Below are positions 21,765-32,689 of a stretch of 64,000 nucleotides of DNA, piece by piece. This DNA comes from Sclerotiophoma versabilis (lineage: Eukaryota; Ascomycota; Dothideomycetes; Pleosporales; Didymellaceae). The first letter of the stretch is position 1. Every line of letters starts with the position of its first letter. The position numbers and the translations under genes were made by a program. Location of the stretch: positions 310,001-374,000 of the forward strand of contig JAAROD010000015.1 of NCBI GenBank assembly GCA_012274445.1. Reading direction: 5' to 3'. Under the pieces are notes generated by a model. It was not told the DNA's origin. It saw nothing but the letters and a program-made list of their open reading frames with translations, and ran no database searches.

Positions 21765-22989
21765 ATGAGTCTTAAGCGCAAAGCCGCTGAGGCCGCGACG
21801 GACGCGACAAAGAAGCCCAAGCAGAACGGCAGCATCACAGCCTTCTTTGGCGCGCCAAAACCTTCACCAAATGCCAAAGCTTCTTCTGCTGCAGCAGCAA
21901 AGTTCGACAGAGACTCGTGGGTCTCGAAGCTTACGGAAGAACAGAAAGAATTACTACAGCTGGAGCTTGACACACTACACGAGAGTTGGCTGCCGCATCT
22001 CAAAGACGTGCTTGTCAGCCCACAATTCTTAGATCTGAAGAGGTTCTTAAAGAAGGAGCTCAGTAGTGGCAAGACGATCTATCCACCCATGAAGGACGTA
22101 TATTCCTGGTATATTTCCCAATCACGGCGTCATTTAAGTTCCGAACGCTCATGATGCTGTTTAGGTCACGACACACTCCTCTCAACACCGTTAAGGTCGT
22201 AATTACAGGGCAAGACCCCTACCACGGTCCCAACCAAGCCCACGGTCTATCCTTCTCTGTGCGCCCTCCCACACCCGCACCACCGTCCCTCGTAAACATC
22301 TACAAGGCGCTCAAGATAGACTATCCCGACTACCAACCACCGCCAAAGAAGGGCGGTCTGTTGACGCCATGGGCAGACCGAGGAGTCTTGCTGCTGAACA
22401 CATGCTTGACCGTGCGCAGAGGAGAAGCCAATTCACATCAGGGCAAGGGATGGGAGCTGCTAACGCAGAAAGTCATCGATACCGTGGTGAAGGTGCGCAA
22501 CAATGGCGTCGTCTTCATGGCCTGGGGCTCGCCGGCGCAGAAGAGGACTGTAGGCATCCCGGTGGACAAGCACTTGATTTTGAAGAGTGTGCACCCCAGT
22601 CCGCTGAGTGCCGCGAGGGGCTTCGTAAGTCTCTAATAGCCAAGATCATGAACACGTGCGCTGACGATCTTCAGTTCGACTGTCACCACTTCACGAAAGC
22701 GAACGAATGGCTAGTGCAGCGTTATGGCAAGGATGGCGGTATTGATTGGGATCTGAACGTGAAACCGGAAGATATCGTTGAACCCAGCAAGACTGGTCAG
22801 CCTGTCGACCCGAAAAACAATGCCGAGTCGAAGGACAGCGCAAACACCAAGGAGAATAAGGAACCACCGCAGGATGCCAAGTCAAGCCAAAACCAAGCTG
22901 CGGATGATACGGCCAGCCAAGAGGCTACCGGACCTGAAGCAGATATTGACTCAGATGAGGAAGCGGCTTTAAGGGAAGCAGGACTGTGA
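21765..22989 (+). CDS. UNG1: uracil-DNA glycosylase
   Basis: Three exons (introns 22109-22164 and 22625-22674) encode 372 residues. The enzyme removes uracil from DNA in base-excision repair. The catalytic water-activating loop GQDPYHGPNQAHGLSFSV and the leucine-loop motif HPSPLSAARGF are intact. Near residue 20, NGSITAFFG resembles a PCNA-interacting PIP box with Asn in place of Gln, preceded by a Lys-rich stretch that could be the nuclear signal. The C-terminus carries about 70 extra polar, acidic residues not in the bacterial enzyme. The frame is open upstream to 21675, but the ATG at 21765 opens the conserved N-terminus. Confidence 0.95.
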
Positions 22990-23661
22990 TCGCCACAGGA
23001 TCTCAGACGCAAGCAACATGAGCTACAGAATATTGAGGGCTTTACGTTGGTTGTGACTAACTATTGTAAGGTGTTTCGCTTCCTCCTGGGGCCTTCTTCG
23101 TCCTCGCTTCTCTTGAACCTTTGTATGATAACAATTTTGGCGCTCTTTCACTCTCGCAACAACGCCAAGCCATTCTCCTGCATAGCGCAACTTCTCTTTG
23201 TGACGTGCGCGGGCCGATTAATATCCAAGTAATATTCACTCGCATCTAGAAGAACATATGTTAACATACTTGGAAACTGAGCAAATCGCTGTGCACGACA
23301 CTCCACCCAGGAACTACATGTGTCAGCAATTAACCATGGCTCACAATTCTGAGTACATTGGTTTGGCATCGAATTTACATCATTGGTGCCCTGACTTTCT
23401 ATGCGGGCCCTCCAAATCCATGGGGTCCTTCCGAGTTCACAGTCTTCTGATTTGCTACTACAATTTGGTTCATGTAACCGAATGCCGGTTCGAAGGAGAG
23501 TGACTGATTTCTCGACATTTCAGGTAAAATAATGTTTGCCCTCACTCCTCAATAACTTTTCATCATTAGATTTCGAAAAAGACTGTCCCACTACTTTCAG
23601 CCCAGAGTCGTGTTTGAGCATCCACATCGCGTCAACAGGTACTTCTCGAAATAACGCTAGC
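22990..23661. other. spacer at left edge of accessory island
   Basis: 672 bp, AT-richer than the preceding block; no gene recognised. Confidence 0.4.
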
Positions 23662-24680
23662 ATGGCTGTCCCTCAACCAACGACCGGGTAAGATGTTTGA
23701 GCTCGAAGGTGTTCAGGACAACTTGTTAACAGTATTGCAGATACAAGCCCAAGACCTATGTCTACCTGGAGAATCACTATATCATCAACAAAGATCTCTT
23801 GTGCAAATCATCAGCGTACTTCCGGGACCTCTTCGCATCAAAAAATCGAGAGGATCAAGACTGTCTTATATGTCTTGGGTCTCTCAATCCCGCAGCTGCA
23901 CACACCAACAACTTCCAGGCCTCGCCCAAGCGGCCTAAGTTCTGCGACGATGCCCGGTGTACCACTTGCTCCCCGATATGGCACTCCAATGCCAGGAACA
24001 TTCGACCTGGCTGCAACGCCCTCACTGTGTGCGCAAACACATGCGGCAAGACCTTCCACCTCTCCTGCCTGCGCCGTTGGAGAACTGAAACGCTACGCAC
24101 TCGCCGAACAGACAACTGTCCGCACTGCCGGCAAACATGGCATTTTGTCTTCCCCTCACTCGAACACATGACCAGTATTGGCATTGATGTATATCTGTGT
24201 TCCCTCCGAGGCCGAAAATCTGTGTTCCTGAGCATGAAAGGCGCGGTGGTGAGCAGTTACATTGTTGCCTACGAAGCGGGTGTATACTTCCAGGATAAAA
24301 ATTTCTGCCTCGACGTGTTGAGAGGAATTTGGAAGTTCTGCACTACGGAGATATGCCTTCCAACAGCGGCCGATTGGAAAATGGTCCACGAAATATCAGT
24401 CGCACCGTCTGCACTTCGGTGTCTGATTCTCACGCTGTACGCAAAGCGGCTCGACAAGGAACTACGAAAGTCGCTTGCTGAAGAAGATGGGTTTCCAACA
24501 TCCTATGTAGGACTCCTCGATTCAATGGTAGAAGGCAAAAGCAGTGTATACGAACGCATCGGCTTTGACGATATTGCGCACGCACTGGAAGTAAAAGTTG
24601 ATGATGACTTTGGGTTTGAAGGTAGGGGAGAAAAAGAAGAAGCAAGAGGAGGCGTGGCGAAAGACGAACGAAAGGCATGA
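23662..24680 (+). CDS. RING-finger protein of unrecognised family, copy 1
   Basis: Two exons (intron 23688-23740) give 321 residues. Residues about 10-40 (VYLENHYIINKDLLCKSSAY) resemble the first half of a BTB/POZ fold. A RING-type zinc site follows: CLIC, a 40-residue Cys/Pro-rich insert, CANTCGKTFHLSCLRRW and CPHC. A helical region (about 140-270) contains AGVYFQDKNFCLDVLRGIWK. The C-terminus is charged (EKEEARGGVAKDERK). The spacing fits a RING-H2 E3 ubiquitin ligase, but E3 activity is inferred. It shares layout, intron phase and sequence blocks with the gene at 25282, so the two are tandem paralogues. The intron and start are supported by that shared structure. Confidence 0.7.
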
Positions 24681-25281
24681 CATCTGAGGCATAAAGAAAC
24701 AACACAGTCCAGTTGTGACGAATTTGGCATTGCGACACAAAACACCGAGACCACACTGGCTGCCCTCTTGCTTGGACGATTTTCAGGAGCAAAGGGTTCG
24801 AGGCTCGGAACTTAGGGGTGTGGAAATGTAGGGTCACACTGTATGTTGATGCGTCCGTAAACTCGTAAGATGTCACTGATGGCCCTGAACAGAAGACCAA
24901 ACATAACAAGACCACTCGGCACTGTTTTTACATCACCCCGTACCGTCGTTTCATCAAAGCCGTGTTGTCCTGTGTTGTGTTATCCTTTTGGGCGGTCCCC
25001 TCCTTTGATATTGAACTTCTGCATCTTTCCATGGTTCAGGTCCGCCTACCCACATTTCCTCTGAAAACGTACGAACACAAAGTCTCCTTTTTAAATATCT
25101 TCCAGATGTTTCTGTCTCTGATGTTTCCGATACTTTTACTTCGCGGATCGTTGCTCATGCCTTCCATGGCTATCATGCCTGTTCCTCTCGACCTCTCAAA
25201 TCGCATCAGTAAGACCATCCTAGCTTTCATAGATACGCTTTTGTCTCTAACCTTTGACAAGCCCCGGAGCCAAACAGGTTA
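24681..25281. other. spacer between RING paralogues
   Basis: 601 bp; no gene recognised. Short open frames on both strands show no shared blocks with the flanking RING genes. Confidence 0.4.
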
Positions 25282-26311
25282 ATGCTTTCGGGTGAACATG
25301 TGGGAGCTGCCCTTCAGCTTCATGACAATATTTTCAATAAGCAGAGAGCAGATGCTAAGTCTGTAGCCGATAAAAAGGGTGTTGGCTACGACATAACTAG
25401 CAGGTAATCGACAGCACTGCAAAGTATTATGGAAGCCCTGCTAACAACTTTGCAGATCGCAACTCAAGATCTGCTATGACTTGGGCACATCCCGCGTCTC
25501 TGAAAGACGGCTTTGTCTGAACTCGGCATTTTTCCGGAAACATCTCAAAGACAGCTTTCGCGAACAAGAGGACTGCTACATCTGCTACGGGCTCCTCCAA
25601 CACGCTGATGACGCCAACACACAGACTCAGACTGATACGCAAGCCTGGCTGACCCGCTGCGTTTCATGCGGCCAGCTTTTTCACTTCGACTGCCTACACT
25701 CCTGGCGCAAGTCTTCACTTAACAAACACGCCGGAGACAGATGTCCTTGGTGTAGAAGACCCTGGCTGCTCCCTTTTTCTTCAATGTTTCCAACCTTGGA
25801 CCCTGCAGCAATCGAGACGTACATGAAATGCCTAGCGGAAGGCCAAGCTATGGTCAAGGGTACACAGGATACGATGCTGAGTAAGCTCATAGTCTGCTAC
25901 GCCGTCGGTGTTTGGTTCATGAACAGAGGATTCTGCCTCGGTGTTATGAAATCAATACTCGAGGTCTGCAACGCGATCGGCAACGTGCCGCGAGCAAAGG
26001 AAATTCGGATGGTGTACGATTTGGGCGAGGGATGCCGCGCACTGAGGAAGTTGGTTGTGAGAGTCTGGATTCAATGGAGTAAGCTGGGACTTTTATGCTT
26101 GAGAAAGCAAGGGGCCGAGATGCCAGAGGACTTCATAGCAGATCTTGAGAACATTAAAGACGAGCACCCGTTCCACTATTGGTATCAGCGGCATTTCGAC
26201 GCGCCCTTAGAGGTGAATGACTTCTGGCCTGCATTGGTCGCAGCGGTCGAGGAGGACTTTGGGACAGCTTTTGCTGAGAAGGGAAGGAGCAATGAGTTAG
26301 GTACGCGTTGA
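25282..26311 (+). CDS. RING-finger protein of unrecognised family, copy 2
   Basis: Two exons (intron 25404-25455, same phase and place as in copy 1) encode 325 residues. The frame extends upstream of the Cys cluster through LCLNSAFFRKHLKDSF, which aligns with the BTB-like helix of copy 1. RING ligands appear as CYICYG, CVSCGQLFHFDCLHSW and CPWCRRPW. The helical domain has VGVWFMNRGFCLGVMKSI, aligning with the equivalent block of copy 1. Overall identity looks low, about a third by eye, so the duplication is old or fast-evolving. The first exon (40 codons) is less conserved and the start is less certain. Confidence 0.68.
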
Positions 26312-26733
26312 GAGCGGGGACCGCAAGGGATATTGTGTATCTGATGTTGTTTTCGAGTGCTGAAACCCAAAGCTATATCAGGGACTAAGGTAGACAGCTC
26401 TAGTCGTGGAGAGATTCAGGTAGAAACGATGCCGGACTGTGAAGAGTAATATTGAGTGAGTTTCAAATTGTTCCATCTACCAATTTTTGGCTTGCATTAT
26501 CACATTGTGTACTACTCCCCTTGTTATGCATTCGCCACTTACAAAAAGCCATTACAACAGCCGAACAACTCTACACAAGGATCAGTTCTCTTGATTAAGG
26601 ATGTTAATTTTGTAGGGTATGTGTGGGAGGGTTGGGGTTATATCAACAAGATCATGGAGTCTATGAAGAGCTTTTGCTCAGTACCAATGTAGATCAGTAT
26701 CGCGATCCGTGTTTCAATTTATCTTTGCTGCTC
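26312..26733. other. convergent spacer, RING copy 2 / Hint gene
   Basis: 422 bp, AT-rich, no gene seen. Confidence 0.4.
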
Positions 26734-29700
26734 CTACTTCTCCCTTGCGAACCAACATTTGTCTTCATCCTGATCGAATTGACTCTGGTTCCAGAACTGT
26801 CGCCATGTCACATCCACGTCCGTCTTTTCTGTGACCGTGATATCGCTGATGCCTTTGAGCTTGAAAGTCACAGCAGCACCTGATGCAAGCTCGAACGGAT
26901 AATGGCCCAATGCATCATGAGGATCGGCTACAGCTGTCGGAGCTTTACCAGTGACTGACAGCTGTACAGTATACGCATCAGGAGCTTCGTTCGCTTTGAC
27001 AGACCACGACTTTGGTGTGTTCAATGGATCGGTGGTGCTGAGTTTGTCAAGCGGATTCCCACCCTGACCTGGTCCAGTCAGGGTGATATCAAATTGGTTG
27101 TTGTCCAGAGAAGCTCCATCAGCCTTCTTCGAAAACCTGCTAGCTATGGTGAAGAGAGCGGACTTTTCGCGAGCAACCTCAAACTCGAGTTCAAGAGCGT
27201 CAAGCTTGACAAGTTGAGAGCCCGCGTTCGTGAAAATGACGTCAATCTCCTGAGCGTCGGCTTGATTCCGAAGTTTGCCATCCGAAACCGAGGTCGATAC
27301 TACCAGAGGTGTTGCTGGCTTATTCAAACCCGGGCACCAGGAATCGATATTTTGCCCAACATTGCCTACCCATTTGCTGATCCCGGATCCAGGGGGAGGT
27401 CGCGTGGCTTCCCAGATAGCGAGGATGATAATGGCCAGGACGACGATGCTACTAGGAATCAGTATGGTAAATATGCGTAAGATGGTAGGATGCTTACGCC
27501 AGTAGAACAAGAGTGAAGGCTGTGAAGACAGTGCTGGCTGCGAGCACAAATGCTGCAGCTCCCTCCGCCACCCCGGCACCGACTGCCGCCAATATCTCTG
27601 CTACTACTGTCGCCTAAATCGTTGTTTGTCAGCTTCCGGAGACATTCTTCTGTAGTTTAGAGCAGAAGCTTGTACTTACGCCAAGCATAACAGCGCTTCC
27701 GATGGCTTCCAGGCCAGCACATACTACTTGAATGGTCTCGAGCACCTTGTGCCAGGTATTCATGCCTGGCCAGTCCTGGATTAGCTTCCAGGTCATGAAG
27801 ACAGCCACTGCTATTGCAAGCACATAACCTATGCAGCTGAGCACTTTACGTGCAATATTGAAAGCCCGCTTGAGCTTCGAGCAGGCTTTGATCATCTCTT
27901 CTGAGGCGTGGAACCCAACTTCGCCAGTCGATGGGAGGACGCCCCCAACAGTACCTTCCACTTCAGCAATGTCGTCAACAGTGCTGGCTGACTCAAGGAA
28001 AGACTCAACCTTCGTTGTCGCCTTACCATCATTTGCTTTCTCGAAGTAAACCCATTCGGTCGCAAGCTTTTGCTGAGCCATGGAATCGAGCGTAGCATCG
28101 ACTGCGGCTTCGGCTGCCATCGAGTACGTGTTTGGGTTTTTTACGCGTATATAGATTTCTGTAAAATCAGTGTCAAAGTCGGCAATGGACTTGGCCATGC
28201 CAAAAGTGTTAACAATCGTCTGTGCTCTTTCGACGGAACCCATAGAATCCCACTCAGATGACCCAGTACTCTTGTCTGTATTGAAAGCTTTGAACAAAGA
28301 CCAACCAATGAATGCTACCGATCCCAGGAATAAGAAGCCTTTGAAGAGGCGCTCTTTCTCCGGCGTGTAGAGCACCTTGGTAGAGTCGTCCATTCCGTGT
28401 TTGATCCGGAACATCCATTCGACACTGCGGCCAATAGCTAGCATACCGCGCATGTAGGAAGCAGCCTTCCAGAATCCACTGACAAGGCCGCGTCGTGTCG
28501 CAACCAGGAGTTTGATCATCCCTTTGGCAGATGCTCCGAACATCTTTGCAACGGCCTTTGCCTGATCTTTCTTATTCTGACCAGCTTGCTCTCCCATTTC
28601 CTTGACAAGCCTCGCAGTGTCGTCACTAAGCCCCTTGAGGAGATCGCCACTGATCTTGTCGCTGTTCGACAACAACTCCTCAGCAATCTCAACTAATGCC
28701 GCAGTGAACCACATTTCCTCGAGTTCTTCTTCTGCAGCACGCTTATCTTTCTCGTACAACGCCGTGAATTGATTCGACCAAGCATCACCCAAGTTGGCTT
28801 TATTAGCAGCGAAACAGAGATTGTTCGAGTTTGTGGAGTGCAACTGATGTTTACCTCCGTCTGAGGGACGTTCAAGCCCTTGATCTAGCGCGTCCATGAC
28901 TTCGACATCGTCAGCATTTCGAACATAGAGCATCCAGATTGACTTACTTGCGCCCAATTTTGTAAGCAGGTTGGTTCCCTGCAATAGCTAGTCTTGTGAC
29001 GATGGACAACAATGTAACTCTCTCACATTCGTAGACGATGGATTCAGAGTCTCGCTTAATACAAAGCCCTTGTTGTATGTCGTCAAGATTTCTTCAGACC
29101 AGAAGTCCCCATCTTTGCCTCCATGATCAGGGTCTTCGACATGAACCTTTCCGATGGTCTCGTCTGGAGTTGTTGAAAGAGAGATGTTTAGAATCATGTC
29201 TCTGCTGATCTTCTTCTCGAGCGTTTTGTACCGAACCGATCTTGACAGACACTTCTCTCCATGACCGGACCAGAAGTAGCGGATGCTTCGCTTCTCGGCT
29301 GCTGTAAATTTCCCCGCACCGTCGATTCCAATGGAGTGTTGTGTGAGGATTTGGCTGATATAAGCACATGCATACGTCGTCCCGAACCACTCCTTTGTTC
29401 CAGGCCCACATGTTGTGTCCAAACCATCACCAAACTTGGAATCCAGATCAGTTGGCTTCGTAACTTGGAAAAAAATTTGCCGTTCATTCTCATCCATGTG
29501 GTACAGCATAACTTTTTTGATGATTGCCTGCATTCTTTCATTGATGTCTTTCTGATTGTAAGCGACCTTGGCCAATCTCTCGATCTTCTTGTTCGGAGTC
29601 GATCTGGTCAATTTAAGAAGATGGATACTCATGGGCGGTGCCGGTGCATGTGGTTCATGCATTGGGACCATTTCAGACGGATCCGTAGCTGCACGCACTG

Positions 29701-32689
29701 CGACGAGAAACAGTGGCGGCGATACTGCAACAGAACCGGCGACAAGGTGCGTGGTGCCATTGCATCCGTCTGCTTCTGGGTCGTACGCCCGCAACCTTCA
29801 CATGAATTCGCCCCCGGTCGAGTCCCATTCCGTTGAGATCGTATTGATCAACATTGGAATCTTGAGATCAAAATTTGGTCCGAGACTCTTCTCGAAAGTT
29901 AAGTTTGTCGTGGGTAGTTTCGGGTGTGGCAGGTTTGGATCGTTCTTCTCTTCGTATTTCTTGATATCCTCGAGGTGCTGCGCGTATTGGTCGGAGTTGT
30001 GGATAATAGCTTCGGGGGCAGATAACGTCCATTCATAGTTCTGTGCTCCGGTTGTCCCATACCATACGCTTCTCTTATAGAGAGTCTCCAAGTTCTCCAG
30101 CGCTTTCTTGCCATTGTCATCAATGTGCTCTTTTGTCTTGGCCACGATCTTCTCTAGCAATCCATCGTAAATCTGAAGGTCTTTAATCGGGTAAAGACCG
30201 GGTTCACTACCTTGTGCTTTCTTGACGACCTTCCCAAGATCCTCGGTGCACAGAGTAACAACGTCCGGGTCTGCATCATTGATGCCTTCTTCAGGATTTG
30301 AATCGTATGCAATGTCCCAAGTCAACTCGCCAACACCCGCGTTGCTCATCGCATGAGCTGCAGGATGATTCTCGATCGTGGCGGCCAGAACGAATGGGCG
30401 CGCTGGCGACTCACTCATCAGCACGTCGTAGTCCTTCTTCTCAACAACGTCTGGGTGATCATTGATATGCATGAGACCACTGCCATTCAATCCATTGTTC
30501 GAGAAATGGCATGATGCATATTCCCAGGTCCCATCAGGAAGCGGTCTCGACCAAGATACATGATCCTCACCGATAGATGCTCTCTCACAATATTTGCCAT
30601 CGACGAACAAGACGCCTTCGACAAGGTCCACAGCGGGCCCTCGCATTCCATTCTCCATTTTTATCCCATAAGGCAGGTTGACGTGCTTGAGGTGGAATTT
30701 TGGGATGTGTCGAGGCCCAGTATGATGAAAAGCCTTGGATCGGCTTTCCTGGTCAAGAATTTCCAAGGTTGTTTCACCTCCAAACCGCTCGAGGATTGGC
30801 TTCAACTCTTGGAGTTTGCTAACTAGGTCAATCCTGACACTCCTCGGAAAAGGGTCAGTTCTTTAGCAAGGGATGCCACTGTGATTTCTGGATAGTTGAG
30901 GGACACCAAGAATCCATTGGCGTGGTAGCTGCGTAAGCCCTCTCTTAGATGGACTCCATAAACATGGGACACTGTACTGCGTTCTGAATGTATCGAATGG
31001 ATGGGCACTTTTTATAGGTCTCTCCATCCGACGTACGAAGCAAGACATGCCCAACTCGCAGTTTCCCAGGGTCGCACCATGGATTCTCTGCTGTAGCAAG
31101 TTCGGGAGAGACAGCTCGAATTCCCGTCGTGGTGAAGAATACGTGGCCTGCGGTGAAGAAGGTTGCTTCGTCATTGAACCCGTACAGAATCCCAGGCGAA
31201 AGCGATCGTACTTGCTCATCTGAACACAGCCCCCACTCTTTCGCGCCAGCTGACACTCTTGTCATCACCTTGGAGTGCTCTTGTAGATTCTCAATACGCA
31301 CTTGACCGCTCTCAGTCCAGATCTTTGTACCTGGAACAAAGCAGCTGGATTGGGTATCTGGAGGATCGACGCGAGCAAATGAGTGTGCGACGTTGCGGAT
31401 GAATCCCAAATTGCTGTCTTTGACGAAATGTTGAGTGGAGTTCTTCTGTAACCAATCATGGACTACCTGATCCCAGGTCTGGGTCCTGTGTACATGACGG
31501 CGATCTCCACCATTAGGCACGTCTTGGACGACCTCCTCGTCTTCTGCAGTTTGAACTGCTACCTTCCAGTGTCCTGTATCACTGGTATCCCGAACTGATG
31601 AATCCCAAACGGACCATACATTATTGCTGAGTGCTTGCCAGGCTTCCAGATGAGCTTGCGCGAAAATGCCTTTATCTGAAGATCCTTCCAAAAGCGCTTT
31701 CTTGACATCGTCGGCAATGTGTGGTAGATGATGCTCTTTCAGCAGCTCATTGGCGGCCTGCATGGCTCGAGCGTAGTCAAGGATCTGGAGATCTGATCGA
31801 CCCGAAGGATTATAGATTATGGATGCTGCCTGGGCCAGTCTGAGAATGTGTGTCTCGATTTGCTTTGCAGCAGCGTCCGGAGGAAGTTTTGTAGCTTGAT
31901 CGAGGAGTTGTTGAGCCCATGCTCGGACGACATCCACGGATGCACATTCTTCCAGATTTGCTGGGATAGAGAAATCAGGACCTGTGTGTCCATGGTGAGT
32001 TTAGCTATCAAAATGCAATGGTACGACATAGACATACCTTTCATAAGATACTCATACGTGAAGAGGGCTGCAATGGCAAAGTCGTTGTTCGTCCTGCCTT
32101 CAGGTTGATCTGCAAAGGCTGAGAGTGTGTCAGCTATACAATCGAAACTTGGTTGCGCTCATTGCTTACTGTCCGCTGTAAGGAGTTCATAAAACTCCAT
32201 CACCAGATCGGGACTCTTTCGGAATTCGTCCAGACTTGGATGGCCACTCTTCTGGAGGTGGTCGTTGACGTGTTGGCCATACAGGGGAACAATAAGGTCC
32301 TGCACGAGCTTGACATTGTAATTCACAGCTGCGTCCTGCGAATATGATCAGGTATTTGTCATTCTGCAGCGAATTTCATCTTAGGAAAACCCATCTCATA
32401 CCTTGTCACAGGTCTGCTGGAAACCGAATTTGTCTTGAAGTTGAGGTATCATTGTCGCAATGGAAGCTGACCCTAGGGCCTGAAGTCTGGCATGGCAATC
32501 AACAGTATTGATGGAAGGAGGTGTCGGGTTGATGCCCTTGAAAAATCGCCCAAAGGGAGTCAGATCGTCCGTCGATAAAAGGCTGGTCAACATAAAGTCT
32601 TTCTGCAGTGACGATTCGAAGCCAGGTACAGGCTCCAGGTGCTTCAGCAGAAGGTCTGCAGGCCCTTTTGTTCGGTGAGTAATAGGCAT
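26734..32689 (-). pseudogene. large Hint-domain membrane protein, frame broken
   Basis: Exons follow ATG 32689 with introns 32336-32401, 32110-32169, 31982-32037, 28979-29036, 27614-27679 and 27452-27497, all with good GT-AG ends. Ancestral length is about 1,860 codons. Order: helical N-terminus without signal peptide (about 380 residues), Hint domain starting at Cys in SSCFVPGTKIWTESG with FFTAGHVFF and later VYGVHLREGLRSYHANGF, a beta-rich and helical middle, at least three hydrophobic helices (LSCIGYVLAIAVAVFMTW; two more about 27,540-27,610 and 27,410-27,450) and a beta-rich C-terminus. Breaks: a one-base shift at the T5 tract 31009-31013, another near 30846-30854, and an in-frame TGA at 29798. 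The long C-terminal frames are otherwise open, so decay is recent or the breaks are sequence errors. As written, translation stops at 30945 after 520 residues. Function unknown; Hint domains self-cleave. Confidence 0.6.
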
